Origin: a virus | Strand: one strand, 5' to 3' | IMG/VR virus record: IMGVR_UViG_3300025133_000072 | Coordinates: 1-64,000 of that record | DNA length: 64,000 nt | In this document: positions 24,020 through 32,026 of the stretch, piece by piece | Position numbering within the stretch: position 1 is the first letter of the stretch | Layout: the number at the start of each line of letters is the position of its first letter | The notes under the pieces: generated by a model | Told to the model about the DNA's origin: nothing | The model's database searches: none | The model's input: only the letters and a program-made list of their open reading frames with translations | Program-made: the position numbers and the translations under genes

Positions 24020-24058
24020 ATAGCAAAGATGTATTAGAATCGAACAAGTCTCTTATAA

Positions 24059-24092
24059 AACAAGAACCCCCGGACTTTCCAGGGGCCTTGTT
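24059..24092 (-). terminator. Terminator downstream of MoxR
   Basis: Minus strand: AACAAG / CTTGTT outer stem and CCCCTGGA / TCCGGGGG inner stem around AAG, followed by TTTT. Ends the leftward MoxR transcript. Confidence 0.7.
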
Positions 24093-24109
24093 GTTAAGGA
24101 AGTTCGACT

Positions 24110-25138
24110 TTAGAAGTCATCGCCGTCGGAACTCATGTCCTTGGCAATCCAGTCTAAGAAAACCTTATTCTCAAGAGCTTCGGGATCACGTCCGTTGACG
24201 ATCTCTACCATGAGACTAATGAACTCGCCATTGTCTCTCAGGTACTTAATCGCATTTCCGATAGTAACCTTATTTACTTTCATGGCGATTGCTGCGGTTA
24301 CGGCATACCTTGCACAGAGCTTGTCTGGCAGATTGATCGTGGTTGGATCATCTGCGGTAAGGATGTCATCCAAATTTGGAATCTGAGTGTAGTAATCCTC
24401 AAAGCTCTTCAGAGCTGTCGCAGCCTCTTCCCCCACTGCTCCAGAAGTCGTTTCGTAATTGGCAATCTTCATTTTGCGAAGATTAGAAACAAACTCCCAG
24501 GAACGAGGCGTTGGAAATCCTCTTTCGCAGGGCTTCTTAGGTGGATCAAGAAGCTTGTCAGCCGAGAAGTTCAGGAATGCGATGATTGTAGGATCAATGG
24601 CATTCTTTGCAGCCCACTTAGTCCAATCAGCAATCGCCACGTCAAATTCCAGGTGTGTGAAACGATTAGCCAGAGGAGCTGGGAGTCGGTTTGTTACTCC
24701 ACGATCTTCGGCCCTGTTTCCTGCTGCTACGATGATCCAGCCTGGAGGAAGGGTATAGGAACCGACTTTCCTATCCAAGACCAACTGATAAGCTGCTGCC
24801 ATTACGCTGGGAGGGGCTGCGTTAATCTCGTCCAGGAAAAGAATCCCTTTGTCCCCGTGTGTATCCAGGTGAGGGAGAATGGGGGATTCGGAAAAGCTTG
24901 TTCGATTGCTGGACTTATCCACAACTGGGATTCCCCTCATATCCACAGGATCGATCTGAGAAAGCCTCAGATCCTCGAAACTGATTCCCAGATCATCGGC
25001 TACCTTCTTAACCACCGAACTTTTTCCTACTCCCATGGCTCCCCACAAAAAGACGGGGATATGCACAAGATCTTTAGGATTGTTCAGGTTGTGGCCTATA
25101 AGAGCCTTTAAGAATTTTTCTGTTTCCATCGGTGTCAT
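24110..25138 (-). CDS. MoxR-family AAA+ ATPase
   Basis: 342 aa from ATG 25138; the upstream in-frame ATG (25153) lies inside the GAGGAGG site. AAA+ features in order: Walker A GAMGVGKSS, Walker B ILFLDEINAA, sensor 1 AAGNRAED, and arginine-rich NRLPAPLANRF. The insert pattern (SQIDPVDMRGIPV; VGSYTLPPGW) is that of MoxR/RavA ATPases. In other genomes these act with VWA proteins as metal-insertion or remodelling chaperones. Divergent from the cluster leading to the VWA protein at 27510. Own sigma70-like promoter and terminator. Confidence 0.85.
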   Translation of the reverse strand: MTPMETEKFLKALIGHNLNNPKDLVHIPVFLWGAMGVGKSSVVKKVADDLGISFEDLRLSQIDPVDMRGIPVVDKSSNRTSFSESPILPHLDTHGDKGILFLDEINAAPPSVMAAAYQLVLDRKVGSYTLPPGWIIVAAGNRAEDRGVTNRLPAPLANRFTHLEFDVAIADWTKWAAKNAIDPTIIAFLNFSADKLLDPPKKPCERGFPTPRSWEFVSNLRKMKIANYETTSGAVGEEAATALKSFEDYYTQIPNLDDILTADDPTTINLPDKLCARYAVTAAIAMKVNKVTIGNAIKYLRDNGEFISLMVEIVNGRDPEALENKVFLDWIAKDMSSDGDDF

Positions 25139-25182
25139 GTTGAACCTCCTCATTTGGTTGTGTTTTCCTGACCTACTCTCTT

Positions 25183-25212
25183 AGTATAACCCACGGCTAA
25201 AAGCTCTGTCAA
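25183..25212 (-). promoter_or_regulatory. Promoter of MoxR
   Basis: Minus strand TTGACA (25207-25212), 18-base spacer, TATACT (25183-25188), followed by an AAGAGAGTAGG leader. Back to back with the rightward promoter at 25226. Confidence 0.7.
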
Positions 25213-25225
25213 TCATTTTTATTCT

Positions 25226-25254
25226 TTGCAAACTCTCTTATAAACCCCTATAAT
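25226..25254 (+). promoter_or_regulatory. Promoter of the rightward DUF3150-like cluster
   Basis: TTGCAA (25226-25231), 17-base spacer containing CTCTTATA, TATAAT (25249-25254). Divergent from the MoxR promoter; the -35 boxes lie 13 bases apart, so the two are probably co-regulated. Confidence 0.7.
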
Positions 25255-25276
25255 ATAGAGAAGGAGGTTTGACAAC

Positions 25277-25762
25277 ATGAGTGGAATTTTAGTTAGAGTA
25301 TCATACTGTGGGACTGCCAAAATTCTCCACTTTCTTAAAGAGCTTACTTATAACACCAGCCCTTTAAGAATACATAAGAAGAAAGCCATAGACTCTAGAG
25401 GGATAAAAGAGGTTGAACAGGCTTTGAATTTTCTGTGGAATCGGTATCGAAGGAACCTGCCGTTTAAAGGGTCTTCTTGCTCTAATAACAGAGCATTGGT
25501 CTTTTGGTTAAAAGCGGGAGCTATTGATTTCAGAAAGACTTTGGAAGTGTTCAAAGCCGACTGGAAAAAAGATGTTATCAATGTTCTGAGAGATCATCTT
25601 CCTTTCAATGTGTCTGAAGTAAAAGAAAGCATAGAGGAGTTTATGGACGAGTCCCTTAATATACAAGTGGACTCATCTTACCTGGATTACAAACCAAGTC
25701 TAGGGGGAATGCTCAGTAAAACATCTTTTGATATTGAGGTGGGAAATGAAAATTCACCTTAA
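25277..25762 (+). CDS. DUF3150-like small protein, member 4
   Basis: 161 aa with a strong GGAGG site. N-terminal strand GILVRVSYCG, middle helix EVEQALNFLWNRYRRNLP, family motif FRKTLEVFKADW at residue 85, then KDVINVLRDHLPFNV. First gene of the rightward cluster. Overlaps the next start by 17 bases. Function inferred only from family and position. Confidence 0.55.
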   Translation: MSGILVRVSYCGTAKILHFLKELTYNTSPLRIHKKKAIDSRGIKEVEQALNFLWNRYRRNLPFKGSSCSNNRALVFWLKAGAIDFRKTLEVFKADWKKDVINVLRDHLPFNVSEVKESIEEFMDESLNIQVDSSYLDYKPSLGGMLSKTSFDIEVGNENSP

Positions 25763-26159
25763 AACCAGATACTCTGATCTCTATAATCTCCTCTTGTCTC
25801 ATAAAACAAGAGCCCAGAAAAAAGGTCCTGGCTTCTGGCCTGTTGTAAATTTTTATGAGAGCATGATCCATGCCTTGTATTTTTTTAATAGGCCCCTTGA
25901 AGGAATTCATAGAGCGCTGGGCTCGAAAAGTCTCTTATGTTTGACAGGTGGGTACGTGGTTGCTCCTTCGGAAATTTTGTCTGTTAGAAGAAGCTTAGAA
26001 TCCGCTAAACAAGGATGGGTGGAAACTAGGATTACCTACGTGTCTGAATACTCTCGATGGGTGGCTGGTATGCATTCTCGTTTCCCTCAGATTTCTTTTC
26101 CGTCCCCGGCATTAATTGAATCTTTTTTAGATCTATCTTACGGAGTTGAAGATGATTAA
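25746..26159 (+). CDS. DUF3150-like small protein, member 5
   Basis: 137 aa from ATG 25746 (GAGGTGG site). N-terminal MKIHLKTRYSDLYNLLL, middle helix FYESMIHALYFFNRPLEG, motif VRRSLESAKQGW at residue 80, then VETRITYVSEYSRW. The closest shared layout is with member 4. The next gene starts inside its stop. Confidence 0.55.
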   Translation: MKIHLKTRYSDLYNLLLSHKTRAQKKGPGFWPVVNFYESMIHALYFFNRPLEGIHRALGSKSLLCLTGGYVVAPSEILSVRRSLESAKQGWVETRITYVSEYSRWVAGMHSRFPQISFPSPALIESFLDLSYGVEDD

Positions 26160-26609
26160 CGAGCCTGGAATATTAAACCGAGACGAGCCTGTTTTGAGAT
26201 ATGCATTGAAGACTCTATCCGATGTTCAAGGAGCCTTAGATATGGTGCCTGCATATGTTTTGATTAAATAGAAGGACGACAGGACTACTCCAGGTCAATA
26301 GGATTCCATAGAAAAATTCTCTATCTTTTAGAAGACAAACTTCCTCATTGTATTTTTGACAAGTTTGTTCAAGGGTCTGATCTGCTTTTGTTAAGGAGGC
26401 ATTTAACTGTTCAAAAAGGTATATGGAATGAAGCTGTAGCAGAACTCTTGGATCATTTGGATTATGGGGAAACTCATGATTTCATTCGAAGAGGATTTCC
26501 GATAGAAGAGTTCAAAAATAATTTGAAGGTAAAACATATCCTATTCAAATGGGATGAGGAGACAGACAGATGGGTGAACGAAGAAAAGAAGCAGGAGAAG
26601 GGGACATGA
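26152..26609 (+). pseudogene. DUF3150-like protein, member 6, interrupted by a frameshift
   Basis: ATG 26152 overlaps the previous stop and encodes MINEPGILNRDEPVLRYALK... to a TAG at 26269-26271 (39 aa). The -1 frame, open from 26268, continues with IEGRQDYSRSIGFHRKILYL and the family motif LRRHLTVQKGIW at about residue 81, ending at TGA 26607-26609. Joined, the product would have the family size (about 150 aa). Either a mutation or a programmed -1 shift at ATTAAATAG. Confidence 0.55.
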
Positions 26610-27034
26610 ATAATTTTCCCGTTCTAGAATATGAAACCAAACGAACCGAAGTAGTCGGATGGAAAAGGCTTGTACGAAGAGCCCACAAAGCTCAACTTGA
26701 ATCAGAAGCAGATGTTAAGTTAGCTATGTCCCCTTATGACATGTTTGAACTTCTTACATATGAACAGAAGTTAAGAGGAATCCTTGTTCAAGTCTCTTGC
26801 CTGGAATTTACTAATGAGAAATTTACTTTTAGTTTCTACGGAATAAGTCCTTCTTCGGTACTTCAAATCAGAAACGAATTGGAATTGTTCAGTCAAAAAT
26901 GGGATGAGGCTTTGAATCGGATTCTTTCTGTTTATGAAAGGCAATGGGAAGGTGGTTTGAAAAGACCTTATCTTCCACCACCAGAAGAATTAAAAGAGCG
27001 CTGGAGATTCCGAATTAAGGAGAAATCCGAATGA
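26606..27034 (+). CDS. DUF3150-like small protein, member 7
   Basis: 142 aa from ATG 26606 (GGAGAAGGGG site, overlapping the previous stop). Middle helix YEQKLRGILVQVSC, strand KFTFSFYGISP, motif IRNELELFSQKW at residue 88, then DEALNRILSVYERQWEGGL, which resembles the segment after the motif in the full DUF3150 protein. Coupled to the next gene by ATGA. Confidence 0.55.
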   Translation: MNNFPVLEYETKRTEVVGWKRLVRRAHKAQLESEADVKLAMSPYDMFELLTYEQKLRGILVQVSCLEFTNEKFTFSFYGISPSSVLQIRNELELFSQKWDEALNRILSVYERQWEGGLKRPYLPPPEELKERWRFRIKEKSE

Positions 27035-27411
27035 TGCGCCTCATTGTAAAGTGTAAATGGAATTCTTTTCATGAGCATCTCCAAGGACTTAACACCCTGT
27101 TTCTTGTAGATAGGGACCCTCGTTTTACAAAGCCTTTTAACACTGTGTGGATGAAAAATATAGTTGGGATTATCGCTCCTATAGGGGACATAGCACACAA
27201 CACAAACACAGCACTCAGCCACGTAGATTCCATCGTAGAGATAAGAAAGATATGGACTAAATCCCAATTGCTATGGGAAGAGGAATCTAGGCTCGTTCTT
27301 CAGAAATGGGAGAATGTTTTGGTGTATCAAAAACAGGTTGAGATTTTCAATCTTGCCGATTCCAAACAAGTAATCGAATGGCTGCATAGGAGTCATGAAC
27401 TCAATTTATAA
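27031..27411 (+). CDS. DUF3150-like small protein, member 8
   Basis: 126 aa. N-terminal strand MMRLIVKCKWNSFHEHLQGL, middle NIVGIIAPIGDIAHNT, motif IRKIWTKSQLLW at residue 71, then EEESRLVLQKWENVL. Last member of the rightward run, directly before the promoter of the VWA peptidase. Confidence 0.5.
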   Translation: MMRLIVKCKWNSFHEHLQGLNTLFLVDRDPRFTKPFNTVWMKNIVGIIAPIGDIAHNTNTALSHVDSIVEIRKIWTKSQLLWEEESRLVLQKWENVLVYQKQVEIFNLADSKQVIEWLHRSHELNL

Positions 27412-27439
27412 ATTTATTCTGTCTGTTTCTAAGACAAAG

Positions 27440-27468
27440 TAGACACTCTATTATAGACATGCTATACT
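27440..27468 (+). promoter_or_regulatory. Early-type promoter for the VWA peptidase
   Basis: TAGACA (27440-27445), 17-base spacer containing TCTATTATAGA, extended -10 TGCTATACT (27460-27468), then an AAAAGAGTGGGG leader. Confidence 0.7.
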
Positions 27469-27509
27469 AAAAGAGTGGGGTAAGAAGTAAGAGACTCAAG
27501 GAGGTTTGA

Positions 27510-28739
27510 ATGTCAGATAAAAAAGTTTTTAACAGTAAGGCCGAGAAGAAATACAAAAGGGCCAAAAGATCCCTTATGATTCTTCATCCTTTTTTTGGGC
27601 CTTTGATTGTTCGATTGAAGCCTATTCAGAAAGTGGAAGTAGGAACGGCTGGGGTAGATGGGGAATCCTTATTTTACAATCCAGAGTGGTTTAATACCCT
27701 TTCCGATCAGGAAGCTGTTTGTCTGCTGGCTCATGAAGTCATGCATTGTGCGCTCGGACATCATACCCGTCGAGGGAAGAAGGATAATAAGCTGTGGAAT
27801 ATTGCTTGCGATCATGCAATTAATATTCTTCTAGATGCCCATGGGAACATCCTTCCTCCAAATCCAGTAATGGATAAGAAATATGACGGATGGCCCTCAG
27901 AGAAGATCTATGCAGACATCTACGAAGATCAGCCCCAGAATCCAGGCGGAGGAGCGGGTAATGGAATGTCTGGTAGTGGGACTGGGAACAGTCCTGGGAG
28001 CAATCCTGGAAATGGTCAGCCTGATCCTAATGCTCCAGGGCAGTGGGGTCAGATTTTAGATGCTCCTAAAGGCTCTGAAAAGGAATCAGCGTCTGACTGG
28101 GAAGCAGCTACTATCGGTGCTGTAAAGATCGCTCAGATGCAGAAGAGCAAAGGAACCAATCCTGGATTTGCAGACAGATTGGCTGACATGTTCGGCCTGT
28201 ATCACAAAGTTTCCTGGAAAGAGGTTCTCAAGAACTTTGTCCAGACCTCTATTGGTGTGGATGATTTTACCTGGAAACGTCCTGGTAGAAGGGGTCTTTC
28301 GGAAGATCTGTACCTCCCTCATAGAGAAGGGGTCAAACTTGATGGAGTTTGGGTAGCTATTGATACATCCGGGTCTATCGATGACAAGACTTTGCAGATG
28401 TTCAAGACTGAAATTGAAGGAATCATGGAAATGTTTCCGAATAGCGAAGTCGGCTTGATGTTTTGTGACGCAAGGCTGCACAACATTTCAATGCAGAGCG
28501 CTCCTCTGGATTTCAAACCAAAGGGCGGAGGCGGAACTGATTTTCGTCCGGTATTCAATTATTTTGAGGAGCAGTACATCAATCCCAAGTGTGTGATTTA
28601 CTTAACCGATCTTTACGGAAGCTTTCCGGAAGAGCCTCCTTTTTACCCGACATTGTGGGTTGTAAAGGACGGGCCTTCAAAGCCTGAAGATCATGTGCCT
28701 TTTGGCATTACAATTGTACTTGAGGAAGATGATGATTAA
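27510..28739 (+). CDS. Metallopeptidase-like / VWA domain protein (DUF2201 type)
   Basis: 409 aa with a GGAGG site. The N-terminal domain has a zincin motif AHEVMHCALGHH (HExxH) at about residues 74-85. A Gly/Pro-rich linker (GGGAGNGMSGSGTGNSPGSN) follows, then a VWA domain with MIDAS residues DTSGS (about 286) and the later GGGTDF threonine. This two-domain design is typical of the VWA-like partners of MoxR ATPases. Together with MoxR (24110) and DUF3150 (22234) it forms a known phage triad; the substrate is unknown. Confidence 0.8.
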   Translation: MSDKKVFNSKAEKKYKRAKRSLMILHPFFGPLIVRLKPIQKVEVGTAGVDGESLFYNPEWFNTLSDQEAVCLLAHEVMHCALGHHTRRGKKDNKLWNIACDHAINILLDAHGNILPPNPVMDKKYDGWPSEKIYADIYEDQPQNPGGGAGNGMSGSGTGNSPGSNPGNGQPDPNAPGQWGQILDAPKGSEKESASDWEAATIGAVKIAQMQKSKGTNPGFADRLADMFGLYHKVSWKEVLKNFVQTSIGVDDFTWKRPGRRGLSEDLYLPHREGVKLDGVWVAIDTSGSIDDKTLQMFKTEIEGIMEMFPNSEVGLMFCDARLHNISMQSAPLDFKPKGGGGTDFRPVFNYFEEQYINPKCVIYLTDLYGSFPEEPPFYPTLWVVKDGPSKPEDHVPFGITIVLEEDDD

Positions 28740-28777
28740 TCTAAACCAAAAGATGGTAACTGAGGATATAGGGGACT

Positions 28778-29110
28778 GTGACAAGGGGGATTTCAATTCC
28801 CCCTTTGCTCAGAATAAGAACAGGGTTTTTCAATTGGTGGGCGGATCTCCCTGATAAAATCTTAAATAAAGCTTCCTCTAAATTAGATGAAGCAAAGCTG
28901 AGAGATGATGTTAGTTTGAGTATGGACTTGATCCCCTTGATGCCTTTTCATAAAATCAACAGAGGAAGAATGAACTGGAGATCTACAAATTATCGAGAAT
29001 CTGAAGATTTTTTTGTAACAGATGAGCCTACTTTCAAAGATCTGACAAAGGATATGCCCAAGGCAAAAAGAAAAGAGATCCGAAAATCAAAAACTCTTGT
29101 GGTGGTGTAA
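28778..29110 (+). CDS. Hypothetical protein (110 aa), start uncertain
   Basis: From GTG 28778; the part after FFNWWADLPDKILNK looks coding. A competing frame, ATG 28732 to TGA 28852-28854 (MINLNQKMVTEDIGD..., 40 aa, overlapping the VWA stop), may be its true N-terminus joined by a frameshift. A GC-rich hairpin (AAGGGGGA / TCCCCCTT, about 28783-28805) overlaps the region. No family recognised. TAATG overlap with the helicase gene. Confidence 0.4.
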   Translation: MTRGISIPPLLRIRTGFFNWWADLPDKILNKASSKLDEAKLRDDVSLSMDLIPLMPFHKINRGRMNWRSTNYRESEDFFVTDEPTFKDLTKDMPKAKRKEIRKSKTLVVV

Positions 29111-30918
29111 TGGGCAAAGCGACTTGTATAGGTAACGAAATAATCATCCAATTCAGATATGACCCGGTTCTTGTAGCCAAGATAAAAGACATCCCCGGAA
29201 GGAAATACTGTCCTGATACAAAAGCCTGGAAAGTCCCTGCTTGTGATTTGAGCCTTGATCATCTAAACGGAATCCCTGAGATCCGCATGACTCAATCTGT
29301 GGCTCAGGCGCAGGGTAGAAATCCAATGAATACTCAACCTGGAAAAACTGGGGAAATCATAGTTCATTTTCCTTATGACGAAGAGTTGATCAAAGACATC
29401 AAAACAGTCTATGGAATTCGATGGGACAAGGAGAAAAAATACTGGACTGCTCCTTATAAAACCCACACCCTCAAATATCTTCGGAAACTTGGATTTGATA
29501 CTTCAGAGACTCCGGAAGAAAGAATCTCTTTTGACATCACCCCGACTGCCGGACAGCTTCCAGATCATTTTCTTGATGGCCTGTACAATTTCCAATTGAT
29601 AGGCTTTCGCTTTATCGAACGCATGGGTGGAAGGGCTTTGATAGCCGATCAGATGGGGCTGGGAAAAACAATAATTGCTCTTGCTTACCTAGCTGCTCAT
29701 CCTGAAATGCGTCCGGCTATTATTGTCTGTCCTTCTAGTGTGAAGCTCAACTGGGGAAGAGAGATAAACAAGTGGCTCAAGAAGCCTTGTACTGTCTTGT
29801 CTGGAAGGGTAGCAGATCCAAGGATGCAAAGTGACATATCCATCATCAATTATGAGATCCTGCACAATTCTGATGATACTGAAAAATCCTGGGTAGAGCA
29901 CTTCAAGAAAAAGGTGAAGCCTAGAATAGTGATTGCTGATGAGTGTCATTATTTCAAAACAGACAAATCCCTGAGAACAAAGGCAGTCAAGAAACTAGGG
30001 AAAATCACCCCTTATTTCGTTGCTCTAAGTGGGACTCCGATTACCAACAGGCCCATCGATGCTTTCAATGCTCTTAATATTATTCGTCCAGAGATCTTTC
30101 CTTCTCGGTGGGAATTTGGAAAAAGATACTGTGATCTTAAAGATACTTGGCAGGGCTTGGATTGGACTGGGAATTCTAATGAGGCGGAGCTTCACGAGCT
30201 TCTCAAAGAAACTTGTATGATTCGCAGAGTCAAGAGCGAGGTACTCCAGGATCTTCCTCCTATTCAAAGAACCATCGTCCCCATGGGAATTTCCAATGCA
30301 GCTTACAATTCCTACAAAAAGAAGCTGGAGCAGATGACCCAGTACCAAGGATCTACTGTAGGAGCCATGCAGGAAATTGAGAAAATGAAACAAGACATTC
30401 TGAGAGCAAAACTCCCTTCCTGTATTCAATGGATTCAAGACTTTGTAGATACCGGGGAAAAGCTCGTGGTTTTCACTTATCATCATGAGGCTATAGATGC
30501 GCTCAAAGCTAAGTTCAAGGACATAGCTGTTGTATTGGATGGACGAACCCCGATGAAGAAAAGACAAAAGGCTATTGATGAGTTCCAAGAAGGAGATCGG
30601 GCTCGTTTGTTCCTGGGCAATATTAAGGCAGCAGGAACCGGGATAACTCTGACAGCAGCTTCTAATACCTGTTTCATAGAATTGCCCTGGATACCCTCTG
30701 ATTTAGACCAATGTGAAAGCAGAACGAACCGTATTGGAAGTACAGGAACCTCTAATAATGCTTGGTATTTATTAGCTGACGGGACTTTCGAAGAGTGCAT
30801 AGCACAGGTTCTGGATTCCAAGAGAAAAGTAATAGACAAGATCATTGACGGAAAAGAGACTGACGAAAGCTCTCTCCTGTCGGAACTCATGAGGTTGATC
30901 AAAGGAGGATTAACATGA
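29110..30918 (+). CDS. SNF2-family helicase with HARP-like repeats
   Basis: 602 aa. Two N-terminal repeats (about residues 12-45, FRYDPVLVAKIKDIPGRKYC..KAWKVP, and 88-122, FPYDEELIKDIKTVYGIRWD..KYWTAP) resemble the HARP motif of SMARCAL1-type annealing helicases. A SNF2 core follows: Walker A DQMGLGKT, DEAD-like DECH, SGTP, and motif VI DQCESRTNRIG. Such proteins rewind or remodel DNA at forks. Placed between VWA and an unknown gene (ATGA overlap). Confidence 0.8.
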   Translation: MGKATCIGNEIIIQFRYDPVLVAKIKDIPGRKYCPDTKAWKVPACDLSLDHLNGIPEIRMTQSVAQAQGRNPMNTQPGKTGEIIVHFPYDEELIKDIKTVYGIRWDKEKKYWTAPYKTHTLKYLRKLGFDTSETPEERISFDITPTAGQLPDHFLDGLYNFQLIGFRFIERMGGRALIADQMGLGKTIIALAYLAAHPEMRPAIIVCPSSVKLNWGREINKWLKKPCTVLSGRVADPRMQSDISIINYEILHNSDDTEKSWVEHFKKKVKPRIVIADECHYFKTDKSLRTKAVKKLGKITPYFVALSGTPITNRPIDAFNALNIIRPEIFPSRWEFGKRYCDLKDTWQGLDWTGNSNEAELHELLKETCMIRRVKSEVLQDLPPIQRTIVPMGISNAAYNSYKKKLEQMTQYQGSTVGAMQEIEKMKQDILRAKLPSCIQWIQDFVDTGEKLVVFTYHHEAIDALKAKFKDIAVVLDGRTPMKKRQKAIDEFQEGDRARLFLGNIKAAGTGITLTAASNTCFIELPWIPSDLDQCESRTNRIGSTGTSNNAWYLLADGTFEECIAQVLDSKRKVIDKIIDGKETDESSLLSELMRLIKGGLT

Positions 30919-31508
30919 AATTAGAAGTAGGCAGCATTGTAAATTATGATTTTTTATCCGCACGTTATGACGAGTACGTACTTCAGATCCTGGGGGTTCA
31001 ATCCGGGGAAGGGGATTTCCTTAAGCTGGGATCTCCTGATGAAGACAAGAACGATCAGTTCAAGATCATGAAGCTCATGCCTTCGATTCGAGAATATGAA
31101 AAATTGAGAGATAAGCTCTACTTGTTTTCTATTGGAGGGACTTACGATTTCATTGAGGCCAAGGTTCTGAACTTTGCTGATGAGATTGTTGTTATGGAGG
31201 ATGTCCCAGCCACGATCAGGAGGGCTATTCAAAACGCCGTTCGGGAAACTCGCATTCTGGGGCTTATGCTTCGACAAGAACACAGGAACCAGGAGCTTCA
31301 TGGACATCCTAAGATTGATGAGAGGGGTTGGATTGACCGGGACCAGGATATCCCTCACGAGGAACTTCAAGAGGTTTGTGATACAATAGAGGATATTGTG
31401 GCATATTTCCCACCAGAAATAGGAACGACGATGACCCAGATCCAAAAATCATTATCGGTAATGGGCAAGGGAGATGAGAACAAAGGTTTCTTAAAAAGTC
31501 TGCTTTAA
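30915..31508 (+). CDS. Hypothetical protein (197 aa)
   Basis: ATG 30915 overlaps the helicase stop and follows AAAGGAGG. The N-terminal 65 residues are SH3-like beta (VGSIVNYDFLSARYDEYVLQI); the middle is helical (IRRAIQNAVRETRIL), and HGHPKIDERGWIDR precedes an acidic C-terminus. No family recognised. It is followed by four tandem hairpins and a terminator. Confidence 0.55.
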   Translation: MKLEVGSIVNYDFLSARYDEYVLQILGVQSGEGDFLKLGSPDEDKNDQFKIMKLMPSIREYEKLRDKLYLFSIGGTYDFIEAKVLNFADEIVVMEDVPATIRRAIQNAVRETRILGLMLRQEHRNQELHGHPKIDERGWIDRDQDIPHEELQEVCDTIEDIVAYFPPEIGTTMTQIQKSLSVMGKGDENKGFLKSLL

Positions 31509-31513
31509 CAGCA

Positions 31514-31587
31514 CCTGTCCAACCCACTGACAGGACTCCAATCAACTTGACCCACGAGTTGATTAAACCTCTAAGTTCTTCTAGAAC
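31514..31587 (+). ncRNA. Tandem hairpins in a 3' UTR
   Basis: Three stem-loops in a row before the terminator: CCTGTC/GACAGG (31514-31534), AATCAAC/GTTGATT (31540-31564), GTTCT/AGAAC (31575-31587). This is more structure than termination needs; could be an mRNA-stabilising 3' end or a small RNA. Confidence 0.35.
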
Positions 31588-31593
31588 CTACTT

Positions 31594-31620
31594 GAGAGGC
31601 TCGGAAACGGGCCTCTCTTT
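31594..31620 (+). terminator. Rho-independent terminator
   Basis: GAGAGGCTCG / CGGGCCTCTC stem with a GAAA loop, then TTTGTTT. Ends the transcript covering the VWA, helicase and 30915 genes. Confidence 0.8.
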
Positions 31621-31634
31621 GTTTATCTTAGAAA

Positions 31635-31732
31635 TGTTCCTTTCTAATACAAACTACCTATTCTTATAGAAACGTGTTATAATATATATGTAGGTGGGAA
31701 GAAGAGATAAGAACTCAGGAGGTTCAGATGAA
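31635..31732 (+). repeat. 98-bp exact direct repeat, copy 1 (promoter and leader)
   Basis: Identical to 32027-32124. Covers the early-type promoter, leader, ribosome-binding site and the first codon and a half of the gene at 31728. Confidence 0.9.
31661..31683 (+). promoter_or_regulatory. Early-type promoter for 31728
   Basis: TTCTTATAGAA (31661-31671), then the extended -10 TGTTATAAT ending at 31683, then GTAGGTGGGAAG. No recognisable -35. Confidence 0.7.
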
Positions 31733-31976
31733 TTTAACAAATTTAGAGACTATCGTTTTCGAAGCAATTAGTAAAAACTCCAATCCCCATTACATGGAGT
31801 GTATCGATATATTGGATCTGGAGATACTAACCCGTATCACTTCCAAGGTACTTCGTGGGGTTATATCTTCCCTCGTAAAAAAAGATTTAATTGAGGTTGA
31901 GAAGTGGCACAACGGTAATAGAAAAGCAGAATATTACTGGAACAGAAAAGAAGCGATAGTAGCATTTAGCATTTAA
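31728..31976 (+). CDS. Small winged-helix-like protein
   Basis: 82 aa. Helix-turn-helix-like order (LETIVFEAISKN; ILTRITSKVLRGVISSLVKKDLIEVE), then a basic wing-like end (KWHNGNRKAEYYW). Probably DNA-binding, perhaps a transcription regulator, but without a clear family. Expressed alone from a duplicated early promoter and closed by its own terminator. Confidence 0.6.
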   Translation: MNLTNLETIVFEAISKNSNPHYMECIDILDLEILTRITSKVLRGVISSLVKKDLIEVEKWHNGNRKAEYYWNRKEAIVAFSI

Positions 31977-31993
31977 CCTTTAATAAATTCCTC

Positions 31994-32022
31994 AAGCTCC
32001 TGTTGAAAGACAGGGGCTTTTA
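31994..32022 (+). terminator. Terminator of 31728
   Basis: AAGCTCCTGT / ACAGGGGCTT stem, loop TGAAAG, followed by TTACTTTT. Confidence 0.7.
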
Positions 32023-32026
32023 CTTT

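Noticed and set aside
28783-28805. Hairpin AAGGGGGA/TCCCCCTT as a terminator after the VWA gene
   Set aside because: Only three T bases follow and the downstream genes appear to be on the same transcript; may be incidental or an attenuator.
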